Part shown: positions 9,023 to 21,269 of the stretch, piece by piece
Layout: the number at the start of each line of letters is the position of its first letter
How positions within the stretch are numbered: position 1 is the first letter of the stretch
Origin: Hetaerina americana
Taxonomy: Eukaryota; Arthropoda; Insecta; Odonata; Calopterygidae
Reading direction: 5' to 3'
Assembly: GCA_022747635.1 (NCBI GenBank)
Contig: JAKTNV010000079.1
Span: forward strand, 1,134,501 to 1,198,500
Length of the DNA stretch: 64,000 bases
Notes under the pieces: generated by a model
The model's input: only the letters and a program-made list of their open reading frames with translations
Databases searched by the model: none
What the model was told of the DNA's origin: nothing
Translations under genes and position numbers: made by a program

Positions 9023-9140
9023 TAGGACGCCTCGGTAGCTTAACTGAATAAAACGATAAGTCATACATCGAGAGTTCCGGGTTTGAATCTCAGTTAAGGC
9101 GAATTATTTTTAAACTTTAAAATTGTTGCATTACCTTCTC
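9023..9140 (+). mobile_element. tRNA-derived SINE family C, copy 1 (plus)
   Basis: The head gacgcctcggtagcttaact matches the box A region of the 43990 copy, and gggtttgaatctcag is a decayed box B. The tail aaaattgttgcatt is shared with that copy. The right copy of the F target duplication overlaps the first bases of this head. F therefore landed at, or reached into, the 5' edge of this SINE. Confidence 0.7.
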
Positions 9141-9439
9141 ACATATATAAGGAACTAGGATTGGAAATGCGCCGTTTCAAGAAATATCACTTAAGTAGTT
9201 CTAAATAGTTCAAAAGGTTCCCCTTGACTGGAAAAGGAAAACGTAACACATATATTTGAGAGTAGAAACATAAATAATTACAGACATATATCTCTCATCC
9301 ACATCATTCAATAACATATCACTGTTAGTTCGATAATAAGACAAATCGAAGAGCTACTGATGAAAAAACAGTATGGTTTATAGCAAGACACAATTTGCGC
9401 TTTTTCCTCATGATACTTTGGATGCGGGAGGTAATGCTC
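9141..9439. other. Non-coding, unrecognised
   Basis: Nothing recognised. Confidence 0.4.
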
Positions 9440-10170
9440 TTAAATAAAGAGGGCTGTTTATCTAGACTAAAGAAAAACCTTCGACAGAATGTCTTAAACC
9501 ACTAACCAAGCAAGATGCCTACAGCATAGATAAAAATATCCTGGGCTGGATTATAGACGTTTTGAATGGTCTACGTACAAAAGGTAGATGGATAGGTGGA
9601 TAGTTAAGTCCATTGCAAGACACTCCCAGTGTTCCTCAGGGAAGTGTTATTGGACCTCTTTTATTCCTTCTTGATGATAATGACATTAATTTCTTGGTTA
9701 ATTGTAATATATGTTATTTTGCCGGCGGCGCAGTGGTTTACAGATATATTCAGCCTTGAGGGTGTAAGCGGGCGCTTCGTAGCTTTGTTAAACGATCTAA
9801 ATGATTTACGACGCTGATGCGATATTTGGTAATTAGAATCAAATTTTAAAATGTGTGTTGTGATAAATTTTTGTAGCAATACCAGGTCCCTCCAGAGCGA
9901 ATGCCACGTCTGGAATACCGAAATAGAAAATGTAGACTTGATTAAATAATTAGATGTAACCCTTGCAATCTGTTCTTGGTAAAATCCTTGCTGGATATGT
10001 GGGCATGCATGCGACGAGAAGATTATAAAGAGCCTATTACAGTTCACTAGTTAGTCTTCATTCAGAATATGCTGCTGTTGTATTATGGTATCCTTATGAA
10101 GTTGGAGTGATTGTCGAATTAGATCGTGAGTAGCATAGATGAGCTAAACTTGTAAAAGGTTGTTATGATA
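9440..10170 (+). pseudogene. LINE reverse transcriptase relic with mutated active site
   Basis: The plus-strand frame reads NILGWIIDVLNGLRTKG, a stop, then LSPLQDTPSVPQGSVIG and PLLFLL. This is RT motif B of CR1/Jockey-type LINEs. It is followed by NDINFLVNCNICYFAGGAVVYR, where the expected FADD of motif C is FAGG (about 9718-9730): both catalytic aspartates are replaced by glycine. Downstream blocks in shifted frames (LNDLNDLRRW, HSEYAAVVLWYP, then VELDRE) match the connection domain and the LE.VQRR block. Stops and frameshifts abound. Neither end is clear, and it is more diverged than the 3.3-6.9 kb LINE. It is an old dead copy. Confidence 0.8.
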
Positions 10171-10845
10171 CATTGAGAAGTGGGGGAGGAGAGAGCATTG
10201 TTGGAAGAAATCAAAAGAAGGTAGAAAAGATGGATGAAGCATCTTAATAGGCAATGGAATGCCGAAGTCTATGATAGATGGGAGAAATTTCGGAGGGAAA
10301 CATGCCAATGTTTTCGCTCACAAGTCAATTCACATGACTTCTAGGGATTCCAAGTTCATCCTTCATCTCCATATTCAATTCCATATCTTCAATGCCGAGA
10401 GGAATAAGTGAAATAGGTTGATTCTATAATAAGCATGGCTATAGTTTTTATTTCACTATAAAGAGGAGAGATAGTCGTAGATATTAAGCGTAGGTGAAAT
10501 AAATGATTAAAATGGAAATGTTACAGTACAAATTTAGGGAAGACACCATCTTGGCGGGTATCCCAACTCGTCAGTCAGTAAGAGGGTGCAAATTTAAGTA
10601 AAAGTATGTTGTCTAAATTTCGTCTAGCTATCATCCCCTGCCCCTCACCCTAGCTGTAGAAAGCAGGCTTTCCTTCTTATTTAATCTATGGACGAAAATG
10701 TGACAACTTCTGATGCTCACCATTTCATATATGTGCGCTGTTGTCTTAATTCCATATTCCAGTTTATTACACTCGAAACACCAACAACGGCACTATCAAC
10801 GCTGATGTAATTTCTCAAAAAAGTCGATTAATTGAAGATACAGGT
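10171..10845. other. Non-coding, unrecognised
   Basis: Nothing recognised. Confidence 0.4.
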
Positions 10846-11622
10846 ACAGCTAAGGTAAATGGAGGAGAAATCAACATGCTCCGGTTTGCAGATGACATCG
10901 CAGTAGAGGCGGAAACGCGAGAGGACCTGAAAGCAACTCACAGTCCTATGGAAAAAGAACTGGGGGAATATGATATGAATATCAACCAAAAGAAAACTAA
11001 AATCCTTGTGTATGGAAGAGAGTAGCTGAATGCAGGTATCACAATTCGGGAGCAAGTGGAGTCCTTCATCTATCTGGGAAGCAGCATAACATGGGATGGA
11101 ACAAGTTCGGCCGAAATCAAGCGAAGAATAGCCCAAGCTAAGAACATATTATGAAGAAGAGACAATTACTATTTTAAAAGAACCCAAGACTGGGAACAAG
11201 GAAGGAATTCGTCAAGACTTTCATGTGAAGCATGGCGCTCTATGGTTCAGAGACTAGGAACATTGGGAAAGTGGACCAGCGAAGAATAGATGCCTTTGAA
11301 ACATGGTGCTGGAGGAGAATGCTGAAGATTAAATGGAAAAACAAAGTAAGGAACGAGGAAGTATATAGAAGAGCAGAAGAGGATAGGACCACATGAAGGC
11401 AAAGAAGGACTACATGGATTGGACACACATTGAGGCACAATCGATTGATTAGGAATATAATAGAAGTAAAAATAGAAAGGAAGATTTCACGAGGAAGACC
11501 AAGAGACATGTACATAGGACAAATTAAGAAGGACGTAAAACAGAGAAGGTAACAGGGAATTGAAATTGAATAGAGTAGAATGGAGGGCTGCAGTAAACTA
11601 ATTCTAGGATTGAAATACTGAT
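10846..11622 (+). mobile_element. RTE-type LINE family B, 5'-truncated copy with (TGA)n tail
   Basis: The frame starts inside the RT: GEINMLRFADDIAVEAET (motif C with intact aspartates), then MNINQKKTKILVYGRE and a TAG stop near 11023. It continues VESFIYLGSSITWDGTSSAE (YLGS block). After a frameshift, decayed versions of AFETWCWRRMLKI and LRHNRLIRNIIE..IERKISRGRPRDMY follow, which are the RTE C-terminal blocks. The copy ends atactgatgatgatgata at about 11603-11622. A short TGA-rich microsatellite tail is characteristic of RTE LINEs, which lack poly(A). The copy is dead and truncated well inside the RT. Confidence 0.85.
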
Positions 11623-11904
11623 GATGATGATACTTTAAATTTAAATATGAATTTTATAGACACATGAATGTATTCTAGAGGTTTCTGGGTAACCAAACAA
11701 AGGAAAGAAAATCTTACCATATGTACCCTTTGATGTGAATGCGGAAGTAATGAAGAAATTCAAGTATGACTTGAAACGTTTAATAAGTAATGAGGTGTAT
11801 ATGCGGTAACATGTTCGTCCTGGCAGTTGCTCTTAGTTAAAACCTTACAAGTATAGCCTGTATGATAAGAAGTAATGGTCGTAACGTGATTATAATAGAG
11901 CAAT
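11623..11904. other. Non-coding gap between two RTE fragments
   Basis: Nothing recognised. Confidence 0.4.
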
Positions 11905-12210
11905 GGTCCTTTTGATATCAATAGACTGTACAAGCCAGGTTAGCAGAAGGAAAAGTATAAAGTGGAGTGAGACAGAGATTTTCGTTTTCACCCATGGTTT
12001 CCCAATAAGCTGAGGAAATGGCAAAAGAAACGTGGGAGGGGCTGGAATCCAGAATCAAAGTAGGCCGAGAGTTGATTAATTTGGTGAAATTTGTGGATCA
12101 CCTGAGTTAGTTAGCCAGCCTGGCAACGGGTTCACATAGCTTTTTGCAGGGTCCTTCACAAACCTACCTTCAATTGGTAGACTACTTCTCATAACAATAG
12201 TGACTTGCTT
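11905..12210 (+). mobile_element. RTE family A, heavily deleted copy
   Basis: Alignable by eye to the 33.8-35.2 kb copy. Decayed motif B surroundings (about 11925-12005) are followed by the block corresponding to aggcatgggaagaactagag (about 12025-12060). The frame GEFVKSVRFADD is decayed here to SRELINLVKFVDH. The sequence then jumps to the family 3' end, cctaccttcaattggtagac (about 12163-12184). Most of the RT C-terminus is therefore deleted. Confidence 0.7.
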
Positions 12211-13469
12211 GAGCATTCATCTAAATGTATACAATAAACCGCAAGCCGCCATAATGGCGTGTGGCGGGGGGTGTTAGGACACCACCCGTGAAACAGAATA
12301 AAGCCACATGGAAAACTAACAGAAGCATGCCAATTCACACCCACAGAGACGTATATATTCATGAAAAACCCATTTTAAATTACTTATATGCAAATATATA
12401 TTCTACATTATTAGCAACTAACATCAGCATGCATCTACGAATATACCTTATGTCTACGCAGCGTTTAATCTTGCCCTCGCTTGTAAATAAAATGTCTTTA
12501 GTATTGATATAATGACTTTGGTTTGCTCGTGTTATGATTCCTGGTTTTCTGAGGAAAGAACAAGTATTTGTATCTATCTGTACTGCAGTTTAACTCCCGT
12601 ACCTTTTCATTGTGGTCTAATCTACCCAAATAATGTGGACCAGCATTGAAACGCCCAGGTAAAAATATCCTTCACAGTAATTGGGTGAAGTACACACTAC
12701 CCACACCTTACCTGTTAAACTCACAAATAATTTAGTCTATTAGGGACCGTCAATTTCTACAAACTATGCTTCAGTTTGCATGCATCTTCTTCGCCTCTTT
12801 CGGGACGTTCGAGGTTTTGAGTTAGAAAACAAAGTTGAGAATTATCGTAATGAATGTATTGTAATAATACAACGAATCCTAAAATCAAAGAAATAATCAA
12901 AACTCGCCATTAACAATTATATCAGTGTATCTTTAATGGAAGAAAACTAAAATCACAAAATCTCAACCAAATTTTATGCTTAATCGGTTAGAAAGCAAAT
13001 GCTAATTATTACTGGAAGAGTTATCCCTACGCCTATGAATAACGAAATGTAAAAATCTGTTAAATATCAAATATTAGGCTATTAATAATATAAAAGTGAA
13101 CATAGTAAGCAATAAACACACTGAATAAGCTACAGCCTACTGCTATTCCGTAATTAATAAAATATAAAAAAAACTAACCATGATTATATTAAAAATTTAT
13201 AAATCCCTAAAAATATTAAATAAGGCACTAAAAATAAATAAAATGAATATAGAAATCATTAAAACAAAATTAGTAAGCTACAACCTACTGTTATCCCTAA
13301 ACTTACTAAATGAAATGAAAACTAGCCTTGAGTCAACAAAAACGTTAATGAATCTCTAGAACTAACAATTACGGTGGCACTTAATGCAGTGTAAAAATGA
13401 AGCTGGCCGACTAAATTAAGGGCAAAACCGAACGAGGAGTGCGAAATCTGTGTTAACTCAATCGCCATA
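12211..13469. other. Non-coding, AT-rich
   Basis: A GC-rich patch at about 12250-12292 contains the small palindrome ggtgttaggacacc. It looks like the edge of an unclassified repeat. The rest is AT-rich, and nothing is recognised. Confidence 0.4.
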
Positions 13470-13780
13470 AATTCCCAACCCTTCTATCCTCGGCTCTCTT
13501 CTGTCTTCAAAAATCTGCCGCTAGTTGGCATCTCTCTTGTTTTGATTCTTGAATTCCTGCACCAGCCATCATAAGAACAACATTTTCTGTAACCCAAGGC
13601 TTCTTTATAATTACTGTTTGTTGTTTTTCCTTCAGCTCTCATTACATATTTTACTTGAGAAACCTCCACCTCTCATCTGTTATTCCTATTTCTTCATGTT
13701 TTTTGTTTAAAGTTTCCACATTTCAGCAAAAATTTTCCTTCTCCTTTAAATTCTCAAGGGGATTATGTTAATTTTCGTAG
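13470..13780 (-). pseudogene. RTE-type LINE fragment: linker between endonuclease and RT
   Basis: Read on the minus strand across frames, this gives NLKEKENFC, then NVETLNKKHEEIGITDERW. After a shift comes KKPWVTENVVLMMAGAG, then SKQERCQLAADF and RQKRAE. RTE-clade ORFs have a conserved linker of this form after the endonuclease (DERW, KPWVTEE, then a basic helix ending RRE). Stops and at least one frameshift are present. No endonuclease or RT core is recognisable on either side, so it is an isolated relic. It may come from the same family as the copies at 10.85 or 24.6 kb, but it does not overlap them. Confidence 0.6.
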
Positions 13781-16700
13781 CAGCTATAATATGTCCTTAT
13801 TCTGCATGTGGTTTCAGAATCCTTTGATTTTATGACACTTAAAATTATAAATGGTTCCTAATTCTGGTGACAGCTTTTGTTTAACGAGCGAGATTCATCA
13901 TTCATCAGCCCTTTTAACGATTCATGGCCATGCCTCCTTCCAAAGTCGGTGTGATGAGTGACGTTGCGCAACGTCTCTCTTAATGAGTTTTATGGGCTTA
14001 ACTTTGCTTTCGCTCAAAGGTCAACTTTCACTGTTATTGAGGTAGGCCTATGCGATTGCTATCCAACATTTCGTGCACTCCTCTTCCCGCGGAATTTCAA
14101 AACTTTGTCGAAATGGTTTGAGATGGCATTCGAGTAAGTCAATAGTGTGCTAAGGCCAACGTGAAACCAAAAAGAAACTCACTTAAAGACTTAATTTTCA
14201 TTGCCAGGGCTTAGATGATTCGTTGAAATGGATTTCTTAACTGGACTGGCAATGGAGGCCGTAATTTCACACTTTCGAGAGGTTTCTCTGAGACAAACGG
14301 AAATAGTTTCCTCGGAAGTCCCTGAGGTGTCTTTTTTATCAACCTAGTAAAAAACGGAGAAAGATATTGCTTCCCTATTTAGTTGAAAAGCGAAAGAAAG
14401 TGGTTTTAGATTTCAATTGGCTTTGGTGATCGAAATTAGTATTTTGCGGATTTCAAGCGAACCGGTTTGCGAGAAACATAGAAAGTGACCTAGTCTCTTT
14501 TCTCTTATATATGCATGCTCAGTCAATTCCACCATGCTTTAATTAGTTCGACGTCCGTGCGTGCCATGAATTTTTTACGTGGAGTGAGATCAAAAATATG
14601 TATTTCTACCTTTTTCCTACCGTTCGTAAATTTGTTCTCTACCTTTTTTATTTCAATGAATATGACCTTTTTTATAGTTTGTTTCGTCATTCCCTTTAGC
14701 TCATTTTGTTTATAAGAAAAGGGCGAAGGTCAGAGTTTGTTCAAGGTTTGGTCGCACGAATGAGGTCATTCCTTAAAAATAATTATAGGCAAGCCTTAAC
14801 TCAGCGGTCAAATAAATATTCGTCCTCATTGATTTCCTGCTCCTTTTCTCTTTATTTTTAGTCGTTTTTTTTAAATATTTTTACAATAAATTAAAATATG
14901 TGAGGACTAAGTGACAACCATTTATTTTTTCTATTTAGTTAACTCGTAAAATGACCATATATTAAAATATTAGCATCAATGACCAAGTTGAAACATGTAT
15001 TTCAAAGATGTCCTCTTGAACGATTTCCCATAACCTTGATCACCTGCTTATAGTTGACATCGTTAAAACAAACGCGAAGTGAAAAGCAACGACGACCGCG
15101 GATCTTTCTTCGATGATATGGATTTACTATAGCTGTTGCACTATTAGGGCCTGAAATTCTTTCTGTCTGCTATTGGAGGATGTTAAGCGTTGTGAAACAT
15201 AAAGTGTAGAACAGTAAATTGTAAATTTCACTTTTTTTTGCAAATGCCAAGCCTAAATCAGTCTTTTCGGGAGGTCACAGAGTGGGACCGGGCTGGAAAA
15301 GTGATAAGGGGGAATAAGAGACCCGAAACTGCCAACTTTGCGTGTCATATTAGCAACCTCATGGTTGCGTATAGCGTCATTACTACTTTCAAAGGGTGAC
15401 ATTGGTGGTACATCCAATACATTGATGACTTCCGAACGAACTTTAAAAAATTATTCTTTGGAACTGAAGACTCCCCAACTATAGCGGTACGATGTGTAAA
15501 CTATTTTGCCTTTCATTTAGGACCGAAATAAAAAACCGTTTGTTTTACTTGTTATAGAAAGATCCACGTTAATTTCCATGCAATTTATACTAATTTGAAG
15601 ATCTTTTGATTCATCAATTTACTTAAGACCGGAGGGTGGGAAGAGTACCGAATAGAATTAACTGTGCTTAGTTATAGTTATTCGTATAAATATTTATTTA
15701 GTGACTGGTTTCAATTATATTTGTCAAGTAACTAGCTACAGTTGCAATTATATTACTATTACCCATTTACTTTCGATGACATTTTAAAGCGGGTCTAGGA
15801 GATGAATATAATGCAATAGGACAAATAGTGTTAATTGCGATTTACTATTATTTTTTATTTCTGATGGTGTAAGATGCATATATAGATAAAGATATAAAAC
15901 ATTATTTATTTAATTTTAAAGACAAATAAATTAAGGTTTTTTAATGAATTGGGTGAAGTCATTTCCGTCTCGAATATTGTCAGTACCCGACCTCCAAACA
16001 CGAAATAAATAACCAAATTGATTCCGAATGTAACTTGTGCGGTTGTAATAAAATACAAACCTTACTATGATGTAATGGATACTTCCTGGAAACGATTAAA
16101 TGTAATAGTTACATTTTTGTAAATTTATCGATTATTGGTTGAACGTACCTACCATGTAATCATTCGTTATCTGCAGCTTAGTTACTCCCATCACTGCTCT
16201 AGACCTGTGGACTTCCATTAAGAAACAAAAATCTTAATATTTCTAATGGTAATTTTTCAAACCACAAGTAGGATGTATATGGGTGCAAAATATATTTATT
16301 CTTTTTGATTTTTCTGTATGCAACGTATACTATTACATTTCTCTTGCATTAAATGTGGATGGCTAAATCATGCCATCGTAAAAGATATCGTGCTCCGGCG
16401 AAATGAAAATATGACCTGTTCAGGAACAAATTTTATTGAAGAGCTGCATTTCGTATTATTACAAGCCAAGCAGTGCATATGTGGTGAATTTTTCCGATAG
16501 TCTATTAAAATTTCTTATATCTCCCGTGATTCTTGCGATAGGTAGGCAAATTAATGATTTGATATTCATGAATTAACACAAAGCAATGAAGAAAATTGAA
16601 GAAATGCCTGCCGATACGATTACGACAACATTCATGATTTACCTTCGATATACAGCTATTAACCAGAAAATTATATCGTTGCTTTCTCTTGTTTCAGTAA

Positions 16701-17281
16701 ATTAGGAAGCTTTTATCGTATCTATCATCTATGTGAGATCATTTGGTGTAGGTATTTACACGTTCAAGATATTTCTCATAAAGATCGTGCGCCGATGACT
16801 CCGCGAAGGGAATGAAGTCTTATTAGAAAGTTTACTTTTTTCAATGCAACGTTAAAAGTTACTGTTGCGGCATCTCCCGCAGTTTCTTTGGAAGTTTACT
16901 TTTTTTTGATGACATACGTGCCTCTTGAAAATAAATGAATTTAGCAATGGAGAAAAAATACATACTAGTATACTGAAGATAAGGTATGTAAGCATGTGTA
17001 GTCACATGTTTGCCTAGTAGTTCGAATGTTGAAACGTGGAAGTTGCTGCTGTCAATATGGCATTTTAGTATAAAGAATATAGAATAAACCAAAATACGCT
17101 CCTTGTTACGCGCTGACACCATTGTTATTATTCACACCGCTAACTGGATTTGGAAACAACGGCCTCAGCTGCACAAACACTAGCATCCCTGTGAAAAGTC
17201 CATAACACGAAGAAAAGAGTTTTCCTCGACTAGATCATCCCATAACATGTCAAGGTGGCCTTAATGTGCATAGAAGATCTC
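13781..17281. other. Long non-coding stretch
   Basis: AT-rich with no recognisable gene. A 40-bp segment at about 16850-16890 (gttaaaagttactgt, then gcggcatct) recurs at about 59265-59310, so it belongs to a short dispersed repeat. Small frames at 14515, 16318 and 16859 resemble nothing. Confidence 0.45.
16850..16892. repeat. Short dispersed repeat, copy 1
   Basis: About 40 bp, shared in the same orientation with 59265-59310 and differing at a few positions. Family unknown. Confidence 0.6.
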
Positions 17282-17735
17282 TTTGGGATGATAGAAGAAG
17301 CATTGGACATACCACGGCCACTAACGGAGCGCTATCGGCATCCAAAGAGAGTGTAGATCTCTGGGGTACTCCGATAAAAACTAATAAACAGATCATACTT
17401 ATTCATCGCAGGACAGCTACAAAGATAAACAGGAAGTTCAACTTCCACGTTTATCCAATGATGCTCCGTTAATCACCGAACAAAATTTTGACAATAATTT
17501 AGCTGCGAACATAATCTAGTGGAATATGCACTTTAAAACATTGCAAAAATGTATTTCACTGCATAATCATCCCAGATATTAAGAAAAGCAATTTATTATA
17601 GTCTTAGAACGAGCACAATTCTATTGACGACGAAAGGTCGGATCATTTTCATCACCTTTATCACCTGTGAGTGAAGGAAGGAGCTCCCTGACGACGGAGA
17701 TACTTTTCTTAATGTCAAACTTCAGACACGAACGT
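17282..17735. mobile_element. Family D retroposon copy 2
   Basis: This matches 4453-4907 along its whole length, with about 36 differences including a small indel near 17545. The short conserved frame (WDDRRSIGHTT, then LIHRRTATKINRKFNF, then PMMLR) is kept with mostly conservative changes. Both hammerhead-like motifs (about 17624-17645 and 17690-17720) are almost unchanged. The flanks are unrelated to those of copy 1, confirming two independent insertions. A weak 5-6 bp tctct(t) repeat at the edges might be a target duplication. The terminal bases seen in copy 1 (4440-4452 and 4908-4930) are absent here. Confidence 0.82.
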
Positions 17736-19282
17736 CTCTTCTGGTGATCAACAACTTGCCATTCATGGGCATTTCAAATCGCTAAATCCCTCTTTTATAT
17801 GACCTGCGGTGGAGAATTTTTGATACTTTCTTCAGTTAAATATATCAGGACTTAAATGCAAATCACCGCTTTCTTGAATTTGTTCGTGAGAAGTCTTGAT
17901 GCTTGTTCCCCCTACAAAAATACTCAGTTAAGTACTATAAGGCCAACTTATTTCACCATAGATATCGAATTTGGGTGTCAACAGAAGTTAAATCTTACGT
18001 TACGACGACAGAGATATCAATTTCCGATTTGAATAAATGTCAAAAGTTCTGTCCTAGAATCAACATTATAGTCTTCAATGAACATATGAAAGAAACCTTC
18101 GGAGGAACAACTTCACCTGACACAACACGGAAATCAATCTGTCCTTAGCGAACTGGATTACTGTTAGACTGGGACGTCTCAGAACAATTGTCGAAAATAA
18201 GTGCGTCAAGCTACATTATGGTAGCAATTAAATCATTTTTAATCACCCATTTGGTTCAATCTGGCGTAAATACGTTTAAGCGTAACGTGAAGGTAAACTT
18301 TCCCGGAAATACCTATTGCGGCATTGAATTTGAATCCCAGCTAGGGCGCGGTAAAATTATACGGATGCGAGCTTTTCTCATTTCTACTTTATTTCCGTAA
18401 ATACTCCTAAGTCTCTCATAATTCAACAGTCATCATTATGGCCATACGTTCTATTTTACGGGATACCTCAGGTTGCACAAAACGAGTGCATTCTTTGGGG
18501 ATGCCAGTCAAGCTTCATATGGGCTCAAACTTAAATTGTGTGTTTATGTGCAAGTTCGAAATTTGCTGCTAATAGCCCGTTCGATTCTGGTTTTCTCTCT
18601 GCTCTCTTCTCTCGACACTCGCAATTACTCACTCGCCAATTTCACCTCAAGTATCCTGATGCAATCCACAAATATATAAAGTATGAAGAAAACTACAAAA
18701 ATTTGCGACCGACTGCTGGCTTCCTCGCGACGAATTAGTGCGCTGTGCAACGCCGGGTGTGGATTTCCTCTTTGGAAGGTAACCGATGAAATCTTTTTTA
18801 ATTGACCCGCTTCTTCTTTCTCACCGCTCGGCCACTGTGCACTTGGTTGCATGTCGTAATTCGAAATGGTCCAGAGGGCAATCTATTTCGTGACTGATGG
18901 TCGTGTCCGGCTGTGTAAAATATAGTGCTCCTTGCACTGAATCCCTAGAACCGGGATCCGTAAAATTACATTATGATTAAGTTAAACTCAATATATGATA
19001 CTCTTTACTCTTGCGTGAAAAGGTGCAACTTGCTTTTAACTGTAGCCCTTTGTTCGCTGGAATTATTGAACTCAGTTATGCAATATGGAATCAAGCATCA
19101 CTCGGCCCATTTGGAGAGTTAAAAAAAAAAATATAGCTCCGCTATTGCATAATTTAACCAACAGCTAAGGATCACGCGCTGCTTTATAGAGAGGTATGGG
19201 AAAACTACCGAATGTAGTATTAATGCTATGGTGAATTATTAAAAGAGTACTAGCTCAAATAATGAATTTATGAGTTATATTC
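17736..19282. other. Non-coding, unrecognised
   Basis: Short frames only; no recognisable product or repeat. Confidence 0.4.
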
Positions 19283-19525
19283 CGTATTGCGGTAGAGCGT
19301 TGGACTGCTGACCGGAGGGTCCCGGGTTCGATGCCCGGGCAAGGCACTCTGGGCACCTGCAGCTCAACTCAAGCTATGTGATTTTTCGGGTTCCAGATCT
19401 TCCTCGGAAACCATAACCTGAACAGGGAACTGGCCCCCCACTCTGATGTGTGAATTTCACACGCCGTCGGGCTTAGTACTGGGTGATCTCTACCACCACA
19501 TACTAAACCGGCCTTCGGGTTGATT
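19283..19525 (+). mobile_element. tRNA-derived SINE family B, copy 1 (best preserved)
   Basis: The head has ggtagagcgttggactgctg (box A region) and gggttcgatgcccgg (box B), like a pol III promoter from a tRNA. The body includes tttttcgggttccagatctt, gaactggcccccca, gtgtgaatttcacacg and gtactgggtgatctctacc. It ends at ccggccttcgggttgattac. Other copies are at 28582, 32905, 39605 and 61386. The attached body and repeated occurrence exclude a stand-alone tRNA gene. Confidence 0.88.
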
Positions 19526-20582
19526 ACTGTGTTTATGGTTTTTTTTATTCGGTATTGCATAACTACTGCCAATCAGTCATACAATGGATAAAGTTATGGT
19601 GCTGAACATTTAAATTGTGGACTGTATCAATGCCATTTATTTTCATTTCAGCTAGTGTCGCCTACCTTTTGTTATCATTCTTTATTTTTCATTGATTAAT
19701 AGCTTTCATAGGTTCAATAAATGAAAAAAAAGTGTTCCGAATGGTGAGGGACGGAGGGTCGGAGGTCCTGAGGGTGTTGCATATTGCCCCGAGAGAATTT
19801 TTCACCGACAAATGAATTATTGTAAGGTAATAGATATTTAGGCATCATTTCGACTCATACCTTCAATTCAAATTTAACAATTGAAAGTTATTACCTCAAT
19901 TGCGATGTTTATCTAAAATGAGAATTCATTCGCATCAATAACTATTAGTTATTCACTTCGAAATAGTATACTATATACGAGTATTCTGCTCATATCAAAA
20001 ACCCTTTGGCTAATAACAGTCGTTTCCCGACTGTTTATTTTACCCGAGCATAAATAGTCACTCAAACGAACATTCCTATCACTAACTTGTACCTATAGAG
20101 TGACTTAACCTTGAGAAAATACTGTTGTGTACTTTTGTCCTATTCATTTCCTTCTTTTAGCCATTAGCACATATTTATAAGTAAGTTTAACTAATTATAA
20201 ATATATTTAATTGATTCAACCCAAAGAACTAGGATGTCTCGAATGAATGTTAGAGAAGCTGCCAACTATGCATAGACATTGACTTCTTAAAAAATTGAAA
20301 TGTTTACTTTCACGCCTGCTCACACATGCTACACCATGTCATAAAATAATGGGCTTGTTAGAGTAAAGATTGAGTTTGCAACTTGAGTTACAATTATGGA
20401 GGCGCATATTTTTGATTACCTTAAGGTCGAGTATCGAGCGAGAGAAGGAGTATATGTCTTCTTCATAGATCCTGGAGCGTAATTTATAACTCTTGATATT
20501 TTAGAAAAGTTTTAAGAAAAAAATTATTACCTATCTTCTCGGAATTTCCTCATATAATTTCCCCACTCGTAAGCAGGCATGC
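19526..20582. other. Non-coding, AT-rich
   Basis: Nothing recognised. Confidence 0.4.
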
Positions 20583-20907
20583 AATGGGCGGATCGGAATG
20601 GTACAGTGGATAACGTCCTGGCTCTCAACCTTGACAGCCCGGGCTTGAACTCCGAAAGTGGAAGGATTCAGTGGTGTCTTGATCCCTACTTGGGGTGCTA
20701 TAAGGAGAGCGCTTCAAGAGGCTTACGCGGTCCGTCGAATAGGGCGTTAAACTGTGGACCCTTAGGCGCCTTTCGTTTAGGGCAGCCTAATGCCGACGCC
20801 GGGCTTCTCTCCATCCTCCCTCCATTCCCTGAATACTCTAGCCCTACCGAACTACCCACATCTATCAATAATCCTAAAAACTGACCTCATCTGTCGGTCG
20901 CCTTCAC
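20583..20907 (+). mobile_element. tRNA-derived SINE family A, copy 2 (plus)
   Basis: The plus-strand head ggatcggaatggtacagtgg (box A region) and gggcttgaactccgaa (decayed box B) is followed by the family body: gtggtgtcttgatccctact, gggcgttaaactgtggaccc, gcctaatgccgacgccgggc. It ends ctcatctgtcggtcgcc. A stretch of roughly 50 extra bases (about 20832-20880) before the terminal block makes this copy longer than the others. Confidence 0.83.
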
Positions 20908-21177
20908 TGATAACTACTACCAGCAGTCATTCCGTATTCACAGTATTCACGATGCGTGTGGCACTCCGCCCTCTATGACCTTGGGATGCCTTGCTTCTCG
21001 CCTCGCTCCAATTTTCCGAGTTAGGTTGTGTGCACCGTTCATTTACGAGGCCGTTGCGTCAGGAAAGGGGAAGGTGATTGTTGTCATTGTGAAGTTTGAA
21101 CTCGCAGGCCGTTGGAGTTAGACTAAGGGTCCCGTTAACACACGTATTTCACGCTACACGGATGACGATTGTCGAGA
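20908..21177. other. Non-coding, moderately GC-rich
   Basis: No gene recognised. Confidence 0.35.
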
Positions 21178-21262
21178 ATATACGTATATATATGTGTATA
21201 CGTTATAAATATATGTATATATACGTTATATATATGTGTACATATATATGCGAATATATGTT
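21178..21262. repeat. TA/TATG microsatellite at the 3' end of an RTE copy
   Basis: Interrupted ATAT/TATG repeats adjoin the 3' end of the minus-strand RTE copy that begins at 21270. Confidence 0.85.
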
Positions 21263-21269
21263 ATTATAA

